Part shown: positions 34,601-42,027 of the stretch, in pieces
Numbering within the stretch: the first letter of the stretch is position 1
Layout of the letters: each line of letters opens with the position of its first letter
Source: JAUVXJ01 sp964433755
Lineage (GTDB): Bacteria > Chloroflexota > Anaerolineae > UBA7937 > B3-Chlor
Direction: 5' to 3'
DNA length: 64,000 nucleotides
NCBI GenBank assembly: GCA_964433755.1
Contig: CAYSSR010000001.1
Location: forward strand, 868,001-932,000
Notes under the pieces: model-generated
The model's database searches: none
The model's input: the letters and a program-made list of their open reading frames with translations, nothing else
What the model was told of the DNA's origin: nothing
Position numbers and translations under genes: made by a program

Positions 34601-36125
34601 GTACCTGGCTGTCCTCGGGAATGAAGGACAGTCCCGCCGCCTGACCGATGGAAAAGATGACGCTGTCGGTGGGGATCACGTGCTCGGTCCCCTCTATGGG
34701 CACGGGCCGGCGCCGACCGCTCTCGTCGGGTTCGCCCAGCTCCATGCGGATGCACTCCATCGCCGACACGTGGCCGTCTCCTTCTCCTATGATCCGTAGC
34801 GGGTTGGTGAGCAGTTCGAAGCGGATACCCTCTTCTCTGGCGCTTTCCAGCTCCTCGCGGCGGCAGGGCATCTCCCCCTCGGAACGACGGTAGACGATGG
34901 TCACCTCCTCGGCTCCGAGGCGCAGTGCGGTCCGAGCCGCGTCTATGGCCACGTCTCCGCCGCCGATGACGCTCACCTTTCGACCCAGCTTCACTTCGTG
35001 CCCCAGCCTGACGTCGCGGAGGAACCCGATGCTGATCATCGTGCCCTCGAGATCGGCGCCAGGGATGTTCATCCGTTTTCCTTCGTGAGCACCCACCGCC
35101 AGGAAGATGGAGTCATACCCCTCATCCGTCAGCTCCTGGAGGTTGTCCACACGGGTGTTCAACCGCAGTTCCACGCCCAGGTCGATGATATCGTCCACCT
35201 CTCGCTGGATCAACTCCGCAGGCAGACGATACTCCGGCACGCCCACGCGCAGCATTCCTCCGGCCACGGGTAGCGCCTCGAACACGGTGACTCCGTAGCC
35301 GAGCCTGATCAGATCCTGCGCAGCGGTGAGCCCGGCAGGCCCGGCGCCAACTATGGCCACTCTCTCAGGTCTGGTCTGGGGTAGCGGCTCCCGCGGCGCC
35401 CGCGGCTCGGCGTAGACCTGATCCGTGACGAAGCGCTTCAAGGATGCAATGGACACGGGCTCATCCACCAGCCCGCGATTGCACGCATCCTCGCAGCGAT
35501 GGTTGCAGATACGCCCGCAAATGGCCGGGAAAGGGTTGTCCTCCTTGATCACCCGCACGGCTTCTTGGTAGCGCCCTTCGCGGATCAAGGCGATGTATCC
35601 CTGGGCACGCTGGCCGGTCGGACACGCATCACGGCAGGGGGCGACGCCCAGCTTCTCTATGGCGAAGGCGTGGGGGATGGCCTGCGGGTAGAGGCGATAG
35701 GCCGCGTGCCTGGTGGTCAACCCCTCCTCGTACCGGCTGGGCAAGAGGATGGGGCAGGCCTGAGCGCAGTCGCCACAGCCTGTGCACTTGTCGATGTCTA
35801 TGTAGCGAGGCTTGGTTCTCAACGCGGCGGTGAGATTCCCGGCTGTGCCCTCGACCTCCAACACCTCGGTATTGGTGAGGACGTCGATGTTGATGTGACG
35901 GCCCACGTCCACCATCTTGGGCGACATGATACACATGGCACAGTCGTTGGTGGGGAAGGTCTTGTCCAACTGTGCCATGTGCCCCCCGATGGCGCTTTCG
36001 CGTTCCACCAGGAAGACCTTGATCCCAGCGTTGGCGAGATCGAGGGCGGCCTGCATTCCTCCTATGCCGCCTCCCACCACCAGGACCGCTCCCACCGGCT
36101 TGGTCTTCGACTGCTGTCTTGTCAT
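31653..36125 (-). CDS. hdrA: HdrA-GltD-HdrA fusion flavoprotein (electron-bifurcation core)
   Basis: 1490 residues. Order: HdrA N-part (1-130) with FAD motif VVGGGIGGMQAALDLANAG, TFPTNDCAMCIMSPKMVDVG and ferredoxin CTGCGDCAQACP; inserted GltD-like module (about 160-565) with Cys-rich CRDACPTGQ...CGRICNHRCEDAC, FAD motif AIVGAGPAGLTAAQDL and NAD(P) motif VSVIGGGDVAIDAA; HdrA continuation (630-905) with CLECGICSECLACFYACQAG; second HdrA (930-1490) with FVCHCGSNIGGFLD, VIGGGVAGMNAALSLADQG and two ferredoxin clusters (CTGCLTCVRVCP, CQGCGICAAECP). Three flavin sites are expected. HdrA proteins bifurcate electrons; the GltD part suggests NAD(P)H contact. ATG 36125 follows acsE by 55 nt. hdrB and hdrC are absent. 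Confidence 0.9.
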   Translation of the reverse strand: MTRQQSKTKPVGAVLVVGGGIGGMQAALDLANAGIKVFLVERESAIGGHMAQLDKTFPTNDCAMCIMSPKMVDVGRHINIDVLTNTEVLEVEGTAGNLTAALRTKPRYIDIDKCTGCGDCAQACPILLPSRYEEGLTTRHAAYRLYPQAIPHAFAIEKLGVAPCRDACPTGQRAQGYIALIREGRYQEAVRVIKEDNPFPAICGRICNHRCEDACNRGLVDEPVSIASLKRFVTDQVYAEPRAPREPLPQTRPERVAIVGAGPAGLTAAQDLIRLGYGVTVFEALPVAGGMLRVGVPEYRLPAELIQREVDDIIDLGVELRLNTRVDNLQELTDEGYDSIFLAVGAHEGKRMNIPGADLEGTMISIGFLRDVRLGHEVKLGRKVSVIGGGDVAIDAARTALRLGAEEVTIVYRRSEGEMPCRREELESAREEGIRFELLTNPLRIIGEGDGHVSAMECIRMELGEPDESGRRRPVPIEGTEHVIPTDSVIFSIGQAAGLSFIPEDSQVRSTTWGTIVVDPETLACDRPGVFAGGDAVSGTAFVIDAIADGHRAAASIHHHLSGEVLPPFKPQLPVVKMEREEAVARMRELNLSREERLGMPSLPVAERRLTFEEVELGYTHEMAQAEAARCLECGICSECLACFYACQAGAVNHNDVEETRQVQVGAVLLVPGFQAYDPRLSQEFGFGVYPNVVTSLQFERLLSASGPTEGHVKRPSDGERPRKIAFVQCIGSRDEEHDYCSSVCCMYATKEAIMACEHESDTECTIFMIDMRAFGKGYEEYYRQAREKYGIRYVRSRVPPLKEDPESRDIVFRYENEEGVLVDEAFDLAVLSVGMEMSQETRGLAGRLGIELDRDGFSEHRPFAPLETSRTGVFVCGPFGGPKDIPGTVVEASAAAAQVEGLLAEGRGSLTQERRYPPERDVAGEEPRIGVFVCHCGSNIGGFLDVPSVAEYARSLPHVVHAEDNLYTCSQDSVELIKERIAEHNLNRVVVASCTPHTHEPMFQDTIRQAGLNEHLFEMANIRNQCSWVHSDDPERATTKAKDLVRMSVARAALLDPLHTVDLPLNRSALVIGGGVAGMNAALSLADQGFPVFLVERTNELGGNLRHVHHMLDGSDPQAYLRSLIKSVQDHPLIAVHTDTKLKGTAGFVGNFSSSLHTKGQTIEVEHGAIIVATGAREYTGDEHLYGQDDRVLTQRELEERIASAPDSIAELGHVVMIQCVGPADRYCSRICCSVAVKNALKIKELSPATEVYVLYTDMRTFGLNERYYTLARERGVHFLHFDRERPPEVLTEKGLQVSVHAPMLNADLTLPADLIVLSTGLLPTEGADELARVLKVPVDLDGFFLEAHVKLRPVDFVTEGVFVAGAAHYPKFIEECIVQAQAAVARAATILSQDTLRAGGVVAVVQPEKCTGCLTCVRVCPYNVPVIDPAVPGAGGIYGAAQIEVAACQGCGICAAECPAKAIQLMHYLDEQVTAEEEALLARQPQLV

Positions 36126-36180
36126 AGCGTCGCGCCTGCCCAGTGTGATACAGAAACGCTCTGGCTCTGGAGCCGCGTTT

Positions 36181-37098
36181 CTAGATCTGTAGATAGCCGT
36201 CGGCGTAGATGATCTTGTTCTGGAGGATCTGCACCGTCTTGTAGATGGCCGCCTGGTCGGGATCCTCCATGTCCACGAACTCGGGATCGAGATCTTCCAT
36301 GACCGCTGTCGAGTCGTAGAGACGGACCAGCAACTGCCCCACGGGCGTGCTCTCGTCGCGCTCTTCGACGATTCGGACCCACTCTCTGAGTCTGGCGTCA
36401 CGCGCGTCCACGATGGCTGCGTCCAACCCCGCCGCCAGCAGCATCACTGCGTAGGTGGAGTAGACGAGACTGCGGTTCTCCGCCGGAACGCCGTTGGACA
36501 CGTTGGAGAGGCCCACCAGCGTCAGAGGGGGTGGGTCGGAGATCTGCTTGAGGAAGCGGATGGTCTCTATCGCCTCGGGGCAGTACTCCTGCATGCCGCT
36601 CACCGTGAGGATGAGAGGGTCCATCAGCACCTGGTCCATCGGGATGCCCACTTCCATGATGCGAGGCACGAGCTGTTCCAGGGCGATGCCCACGCGAGCG
36701 TCTGCTTCCACGGGGATACTCTTACCCATGGTGAGGGCGATGAGCTTGGCGTTGTATTGGGCCGCGAGAGGCGGTACGTCACTCAGCCGGTTGGGTTCCG
36801 CCGAGGTCGAGTTGACGATGGCTTGCTGATTGACTCGCTTCAACCCGGCTTCCATGGCCGCCAGGTTCGTGGTGTCCAGGCAGAGAGGAACGTCCACCAC
36901 CTCCTGGATGGTGTCGACCATCCACTCCATGACCTCCGGGCCCTGCTTCTTCTGAGGCCCTATGTTCACCTCCAGCGCATCGGCGCCGGCTTCCACCTGG
37001 TCCAGGGCCAACTGCTGGATTGGTTCCTTGTCTCTCTGCTCTATGGCCTTTCTGACCTTGGTGGAGATTACTTGAATCTCCTCCCCAATCTTGAACAT
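36181..37098 (-). CDS. acsE: Methyl-THF:corrinoid/Fe-S protein methyltransferase
   Basis: 305-residue pterin-binding TIM barrel that moves the methyl group from methyl-THF to the cobalt of CFeSP. The pterin motif region reads ALDQVEAGADALEVNIGPQKKQG, CLDTTNLAAMEAGLKR and IVNSTSAEPNR, and the conserved LVGLSNVSNGVP follows. ATG 37098 is chosen, with AGGAG about 6 nt upstream. It links the methyl branch (FolD, MetF/V) to the carbonyl branch (CODH/ACS). A 219-nt spacer separates it from acsC and contains a 12-bp palindrome but no clear promoter. Confidence 0.94.
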   Translation of the reverse strand: MFKIGEEIQVISTKVRKAIEQRDKEPIQQLALDQVEAGADALEVNIGPQKKQGPEVMEWMVDTIQEVVDVPLCLDTTNLAAMEAGLKRVNQQAIVNSTSAEPNRLSDVPPLAAQYNAKLIALTMGKSIPVEADARVGIALEQLVPRIMEVGIPMDQVLMDPLILTVSGMQEYCPEAIETIRFLKQISDPPPLTLVGLSNVSNGVPAENRSLVYSTYAVMLLAAGLDAAIVDARDARLREWVRIVEERDESTPVGQLLVRLYDSTAVMEDLDPEFVDMEDPDQAAIYKTVQILQNKIIYADGYLQI

Positions 37099-37207
37099 CT
37101 CACTCCTCCTTGCCGTCATGGACAGGTATGGATCAAGAGCAGGTGCACTAACTCGGCTCTCCCCGAGCTGGATCCTAACCGGATCACTCGATCCTTCCCC
37201 GGGTGTC

Positions 37208-37219
37208 TGCACTAGTGCA
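37208..37219. repeat. 12-bp perfect palindrome in acsC-acsE spacer
   Basis: TGCACTAGTGCA, self-complementary, about 110 nt upstream of the acsE start on the minus strand. It could be an operator half-site pair; it may also be chance. Confidence 0.3.
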
Positions 37220-37317
37220 AGCTGTGCGACCCCAGGCCATCTTCGGAGCAGCAGACAGTGCCACCCCGTCTAGCAGGACACCTCGACCTGGCGATCCTAC
37301 CGGGTCCGGGTCCCGGT

Positions 37318-38667
37318 CTAGGGTTGCCAGAGCTTCATAAACGCCGGCAGGTCCACAGCTTCCCGTGGCCCTACGAGGATCTCCCAGCCGTCGAGTTCGT
37401 CCTCCAGTTCCCCCGAAAGGACAGAGACAGCGCCCGGGATGGTCAGCTTCCTGTGATTGATCTTGTCGGCGATAGCAGAGCTCTTGACCGTAGTGGCGAT
37501 CTTGTCGGCGTCGAACTTCCCCGCTGCCCAACCAGTGAGCACCGAAAGGCCCTCCGAGTCTGCGATCAGCAACCATCCAGGGAGACCGCTAGCCTCCACC
37601 TCGTTGGCGACGGAGAAGTAGGTGATGGAGAAGTTGGTAGTGACCAGGACTTGAGCGTCTGGACCTGGATCGTTGATGTCGTAGATGCCAGGAGTAACCT
37701 GGACAGGCTGCCGTGGATCTGTGTAGATGTTCTGGCGCAAGACCAGGAGCGGATAAACCACGGCGGGAGCATAGTGGTCCAGCACGACGAAGCCGGCATA
37801 CTTCGCTATCTGTTGCCCGGCTAGCATCGTCTCTTCTGCGGCAGACTCCGCTCCCTCATAGGGGAAGGTGATGACCGGATAGCCCAGAAGGCGCTCCGGC
37901 TTGGCTTCCAGGGCCAGCCGTCGTGCCTGCGTGAGGACGGCGAGAGATTCGTGGAAGCCCCTGGCGCCGGGATCGATGACGATGTCTTCCACGCCTGCCT
38001 CTTTGACCTGCTTCACGATTTCCACGAGAGGTTCGAGCCCATCTGCGCGGACCACGAGAGGTGCCTTGTGCTCCGTGGCCAGGCCCACCATCGCTTCCCA
38101 GTTCTGCGCGTCGGCGGCGTAGATCAATGGGGTCGTACCCGTGATCTCGGCCAGGCCTGCTTTCATGACCTCAGGATCGTCTGCCATGAGCACGAGAGGG
38201 CGCGCAGTCTTGGCTCTGACAGCCTTGACGTACTTGGCGAACGTGGCAGGGTCCCCCGACACGCTCTGCACGGCCATTCCGTCGAGGTTCAAGGTCATTC
38301 CGACGTAGTCCACCGTGTAGGCATCGACCTGGCTTGCCAGGTCCTCCACTTCTGCCAGATCCTGGTCGTCCCGGACGCGGACGAGCAGGCCCGGCATGTG
38401 GAAGAAGGTCTTGTCGTGCCGATAGAGCTCCGTCTCGTTGCCCACTTCGATCTTGTGCTCATCGTTGCCCAGGGTGATGAGGCGAATCGGGGGCGCCGAG
38501 GCGGACTCGAGCGCGGACTTCGCCTCGTCGCTGACGTGAGGACAGGCCGCCAATTCCGCCTGTTTCGCCGCTAGCTTCATGGCGAAGGCCAGGCAAGTGG
38601 GGAACCCGCAGTCCTTGCAGTTAGTCTTGGGCAGGAGTTTGTAGATCTCTAGGCCAGTGAGAGCCAT
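37318..38667 (-). CDS. acsC: Corrinoid/iron-sulfur protein large subunit (CFeSP gamma)
   Basis: 449 residues. N-terminal [4Fe-4S] domain CKDCGFPTCLAFAMKLAAKQAELAAC keeps cobalt reducible; a TIM barrel (about 60-320) contacts the small subunit, and the C-terminal Rossmann-like domain binds the corrinoid. GLEIYKLLPKTNCKDCGFPTC-type N-termini are diagnostic, as is AEETMLAGQQIAKYAGFVVLD. CFeSP accepts methyl from AcsE and delivers it to the A-cluster of AcsB. Its ATG lies 3 nt after the acsD stop, so the subunits are coupled. Confidence 0.95.
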   Translation of the reverse strand: MALTGLEIYKLLPKTNCKDCGFPTCLAFAMKLAAKQAELAACPHVSDEAKSALESASAPPIRLITLGNDEHKIEVGNETELYRHDKTFFHMPGLLVRVRDDQDLAEVEDLASQVDAYTVDYVGMTLNLDGMAVQSVSGDPATFAKYVKAVRAKTARPLVLMADDPEVMKAGLAEITGTTPLIYAADAQNWEAMVGLATEHKAPLVVRADGLEPLVEIVKQVKEAGVEDIVIDPGARGFHESLAVLTQARRLALEAKPERLLGYPVITFPYEGAESAAEETMLAGQQIAKYAGFVVLDHYAPAVVYPLLVLRQNIYTDPRQPVQVTPGIYDINDPGPDAQVLVTTNFSITYFSVANEVEASGLPGWLLIADSEGLSVLTGWAAGKFDADKIATTVKSSAIADKINHRKLTIPGAVSVLSGELEDELDGWEILVGPREAVDLPAFMKLWQP

Positions 38668-38670
38668 CCG

Positions 38671-39645
38671 TTACTCCCCCTTCTTCCATAGCTTGCTGAT
38701 CAGGTCCTTGATGCGACGTACCGACTCCGGGTGACGAAGAACCACGATGTCCGCTCCCGAATGGATGAGGGACGTCGCGGTCAGCGTCTCCCACGAGATG
38801 CCCCGCTCCTCCCAGTCGCCCCAGGCCTCGGGTACGTCTTCGCCAACCTTGGCTTCCTTCATGCGCCAGGCTTCCTCACCGGGGGTCACCAGCATCGGTT
38901 GCTGGGTCATGGAGTCACCCTGGAGGGCGGCCAGTCTGAGACGCTCCATGGCGGAGTATCCGTACTCTACGCCATACCCTAGCGCTGCCGTCGTGGGGTC
39001 CATGATCACGCGATCCAAGGAGAGGCCCACGTCGTTGATGAGGATGTTGAGTTGCTTGGCCAGGTTCACGTCCATCGCCGTGCGGGCATCGACCAGGTGG
39101 CCATGGGCCATGGCCGCCGCCACGATGGTCTTGTAGTTCTTGTCGTCACATACTCCCAGGCCGATGCGCTCGCCGGCGGCCTCTTCCGCCACGGCGACCA
39201 GGAGCTCGATATCCTTGTCTGTCTGACCGGGACCGAAGACGATGAGAGGCAGTCCCGTGGCGTCCAACACCTTGCGAACGGTAGATGCCGCCTCCTGTGC
39301 CGTCGTCTCTTGCCCATCGGCGTCTGTGAGGCTGAGGCCGAGGACCAGGAGGTCCACTTCGAGCTCGTCTGCGGCCTTGGCCCAGGTCGCGGGGTCGTCG
39401 GCAGCATCGCCCCACACCTCTAGGAGGAGAGGCGACCAGTCGGCGGGCCTGCGGTCCCTGATCTCAATGGCGACGCGTGGGGGATTGGGCATCGGTGCTT
39501 CGAAGTCCAGGAAAGGCAGGGTTCTCTCGCCTCCGATGGTCACAGTCTTGCTACGGGTGCCACCCTCGGCTTCAGTTGCACCGAAGACGATCTCCCTGAC
39601 CTGGCCTGTCCACTTCTTCTTAGGGATTTCCACAGCAACAGCCAT
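38671..39645 (-). CDS. acsD: Corrinoid/iron-sulfur protein small subunit (CFeSP delta)
   Basis: 324-residue TIM-barrel subunit that dimerises with AcsC and caps the corrinoid. Typical sequence: GGERTLPFLDFEAPMPNPPRVAIEI at the N-terminus, LLVLGLSLTDADG, NILINDVGLSLDRVIMDPTTAALGYGVEYGYSAMERLRLAAL and IVLRHPESVRRIKDL at the end. It is located between acsB (111 nt upstream) and acsC (3 nt downstream). Length and sequence are normal for bacterial AcsD/CdhD-type proteins. Confidence 0.94.
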   Translation of the reverse strand: MAVAVEIPKKKWTGQVREIVFGATEAEGGTRSKTVTIGGERTLPFLDFEAPMPNPPRVAIEIRDRRPADWSPLLLEVWGDAADDPATWAKAADELEVDLLVLGLSLTDADGQETTAQEAASTVRKVLDATGLPLIVFGPGQTDKDIELLVAVAEEAAGERIGLGVCDDKNYKTIVAAAMAHGHLVDARTAMDVNLAKQLNILINDVGLSLDRVIMDPTTAALGYGVEYGYSAMERLRLAALQGDSMTQQPMLVTPGEEAWRMKEAKVGEDVPEAWGDWEERGISWETLTATSLIHSGADIVVLRHPESVRRIKDLISKLWKKGE

Positions 39646-39756
39646 GACTGTAACTCCTTCCAGGTTCGTGTTGTCCCGCCGGGACCGACGGGACAGATTC
39701 TGGCGGGGGAATATCTAGGGATGGCCCGCCGGCCAGACGAGCCATCCCTGACCATG

Positions 39757-42012
39757 CTACATGATGGGCTCCATCTTCAAGGCTGGGTGATCGTGTTCCT
39801 CGAGCCAGGCCATCAGTTGGTCGACCTCCGTCACGCTGCGCTCGTCTGCGATGCGGTCCAGGAGATCCGGGATGCCCTCTCTCTCGGCCACGGCCTTGAA
39901 CTCCTCAGGCATACTGTCCTTGAGGAAGGATGACATCCACACCACCCGCTTGAAGCCGCCATCTGCCGAGATGAACTTGGGGCTGGTGAGGTAGTACTTG
40001 CCGACACCCATCGCCCCCGGCGTCTGGAGACCACCTCCAAACATGCCCGCCATGCTGGAGAAAGTCATGCCAGCCGGCGTCATGCTGGGGTCTTCCCTGG
40101 AGACGATCATCACCCCGTTGGCCTCGGGGATCACCAACACCATGCACTCGAAGCACCCACACGCGGTCATGGGGTCAATCATGATGGAGTACATGGTGAC
40201 ATTCTCGACGGACTGGTTCGAGTGGTTGTAGACGAACTCCTGGGGCCCACTCCAGCGGCCCAGTTCTGCGTCCAGCTTCTCGCCCTTGGGGATGGGCTGG
40301 TTGGGGCCGGTGGGGTTGATCTGGAAGGCCGCTTTGCAGTCCAACCAGTTGTAGGCGCCGCAAAGCCCCAGCCGCTGCGGCGAGATGACGCACACGTGAG
40401 TCGGCGCAAACGACTGGCAGAGGGTGCAAGAGTAGAACTCCTCCACTCCCTCGTCGGTCAGGCCTGCCACGCGCACGTTGCGCTCGTTGTAGGCTCCGCG
40501 GGCCAGCTCGAGCCACTTCTTCATCTCGTCTGGATCGGTGATCAGTGTGACTTGGGCCTTGTCCACGATGCTGTTCCAGGGGTCGCCCTTGAAGCGCGCG
40601 TAGAGGATCTCGCCGAAGTGCTCCAGGTTGAAGCCTTTCTCCGCCGCCGCCTTGCTGATACGGATCCAGGCTATGTCTCGCTGACCGATGTGCTGCACTC
40701 CAGAGGCGGCGTTGAGGAAGTAGTGGATCTGACGCTCCAAGACGCTCTCGAAGTCCTTCTGCATCTTGCGGCCGCCCACTTCGATGATGATGCCCAGGTC
40801 CATGGCAGTACCTTCCTCGACCTCATCGAATCCTGGGCCCACGATCTCGATCTTGCCATCCTCGATCTGGTCCGGGTCTCGCATCAACAAGTACTCGAAG
40901 GCCCGGGACTTCTTGCCACCGAACTCTACCCGCATGTCGTCCTTGCGGACGCGTTCTCCCTCGAAGGCCGATCCGTACGGGACCGGGATGGGGATCTCGG
41001 CGACCTTGACCTTCACGCCGCGAACTTCGATACACTTCTGGATCAGCTTCTCGGCGCGTTCCAGATCGTCCTTCCCGTCGATGTCGTCGAAGGGCATGGA
41101 GATGACGTGCTCGTACTGGGTGACCCCGGTAGGCAACACCTGGGGTATCACCGTGTCCGCAATGGCGGGGAAACCATAGCTGATGGCTCCAGCAGCCGTC
41201 GCGTACTTGAGGTCGTCGATCTCGCCGAGGGCGATGGCGAAGGCGAAGACCCGGAACTTGTTGTAGATCAGGTTTTCCCTGGCCTGTCCTGGCTTCAGCC
41301 CCCCAAAAGTGAGACCTGAGCGGGTGGCGAAGCCCAGTGGATAGATGGTGCTGATCGTGTCTGTTCCGAAGGGTATGATGTAGGTGTCGTACCCCATCTC
41401 TACCCCTTCCTCGAGCAACTGGTGGATGATGCTGCGACCATTGACGTTGCCGCTGAGGAAGACGAGGATGTTGCGGCGCTGTAGCTCACGTACGAGCTGT
41501 ACCGCTACCTCGTTGGACTTGGCGCAGCCGATGAGCGCGCAGAAGCCTGGCATGCGCCCGTCCACCAACTGGATGCCCCAGGCGCGCAACTGGACGTCGT
41601 CGATAGGACCGTTGCAGAATCCCTCACCGCCCGCGGTTGCCAACTCAGGGTATCCATCCACCTTCTCTGGCTGCTCTCCGAGGGCATACTTGATGCCCAT
41701 GATCGTCTCCTCGGCGAAGAGGGTAGCAACTCCGCCGTCGAGGGCCTCTCCCAGGTAGGGTGTCCAGAGCTTCTCCCTGGGCACAGGGTGCAGAAGCTTC
41801 CTGGCGTGTTCTATCACTGGTGGCAGGTCCCCCAACTTGGAGACTTGCATCCCCGTGAAGCCATAGATCACGGGCAAGTAGTACGCCGTGTTAGGAAACT
41901 GGACCGGCGCGTCGGGTCCCTTCTCCGCCAGGGTCTTTTGCAGGAGCTGATCGGCCTCGTTGACGATATCGTTGGCGCCGCGCAACACGGCGCTGGCTAT
42001 GTACTTCGACAT
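39757..42012 (-). CDS. acsB: Acetyl-CoA synthase (CODH/ACS alpha subunit)
   Basis: 751 residues, full-length bacterial form. It condenses CO, the CFeSP methyl group and CoA to acetyl-CoA at the Ni-Ni-[4Fe-4S] A-cluster. Cluster ligands: CTLCQSF, VCVISPQRLGLCGAYNWLDC and the CGCFEC motif (ACGCFECMVLVIPE) that binds both nickels. The N-terminal CODH-contact domain (VLRGANDIVNEADQLLQK) and the middle domain (FGGKKSRAFEYLLM) are present. It is encoded 15 nt after cooS, as in most acetogen clusters. The presence of the N-terminal domain distinguishes it from the shorter archaeal CdhC. Confidence 0.96.
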   Translation of the reverse strand: MSKYIASAVLRGANDIVNEADQLLQKTLAEKGPDAPVQFPNTAYYLPVIYGFTGMQVSKLGDLPPVIEHARKLLHPVPREKLWTPYLGEALDGGVATLFAEETIMGIKYALGEQPEKVDGYPELATAGGEGFCNGPIDDVQLRAWGIQLVDGRMPGFCALIGCAKSNEVAVQLVRELQRRNILVFLSGNVNGRSIIHQLLEEGVEMGYDTYIIPFGTDTISTIYPLGFATRSGLTFGGLKPGQARENLIYNKFRVFAFAIALGEIDDLKYATAAGAISYGFPAIADTVIPQVLPTGVTQYEHVISMPFDDIDGKDDLERAEKLIQKCIEVRGVKVKVAEIPIPVPYGSAFEGERVRKDDMRVEFGGKKSRAFEYLLMRDPDQIEDGKIEIVGPGFDEVEEGTAMDLGIIIEVGGRKMQKDFESVLERQIHYFLNAASGVQHIGQRDIAWIRISKAAAEKGFNLEHFGEILYARFKGDPWNSIVDKAQVTLITDPDEMKKWLELARGAYNERNVRVAGLTDEGVEEFYSCTLCQSFAPTHVCVISPQRLGLCGAYNWLDCKAAFQINPTGPNQPIPKGEKLDAELGRWSGPQEFVYNHSNQSVENVTMYSIMIDPMTACGCFECMVLVIPEANGVMIVSREDPSMTPAGMTFSSMAGMFGGGLQTPGAMGVGKYYLTSPKFISADGGFKRVVWMSSFLKDSMPEEFKAVAEREGIPDLLDRIADERSVTEVDQLMAWLEEHDHPALKMEPIM

Positions 42013-42027
42013 TGGTCGTTCTCCTCC

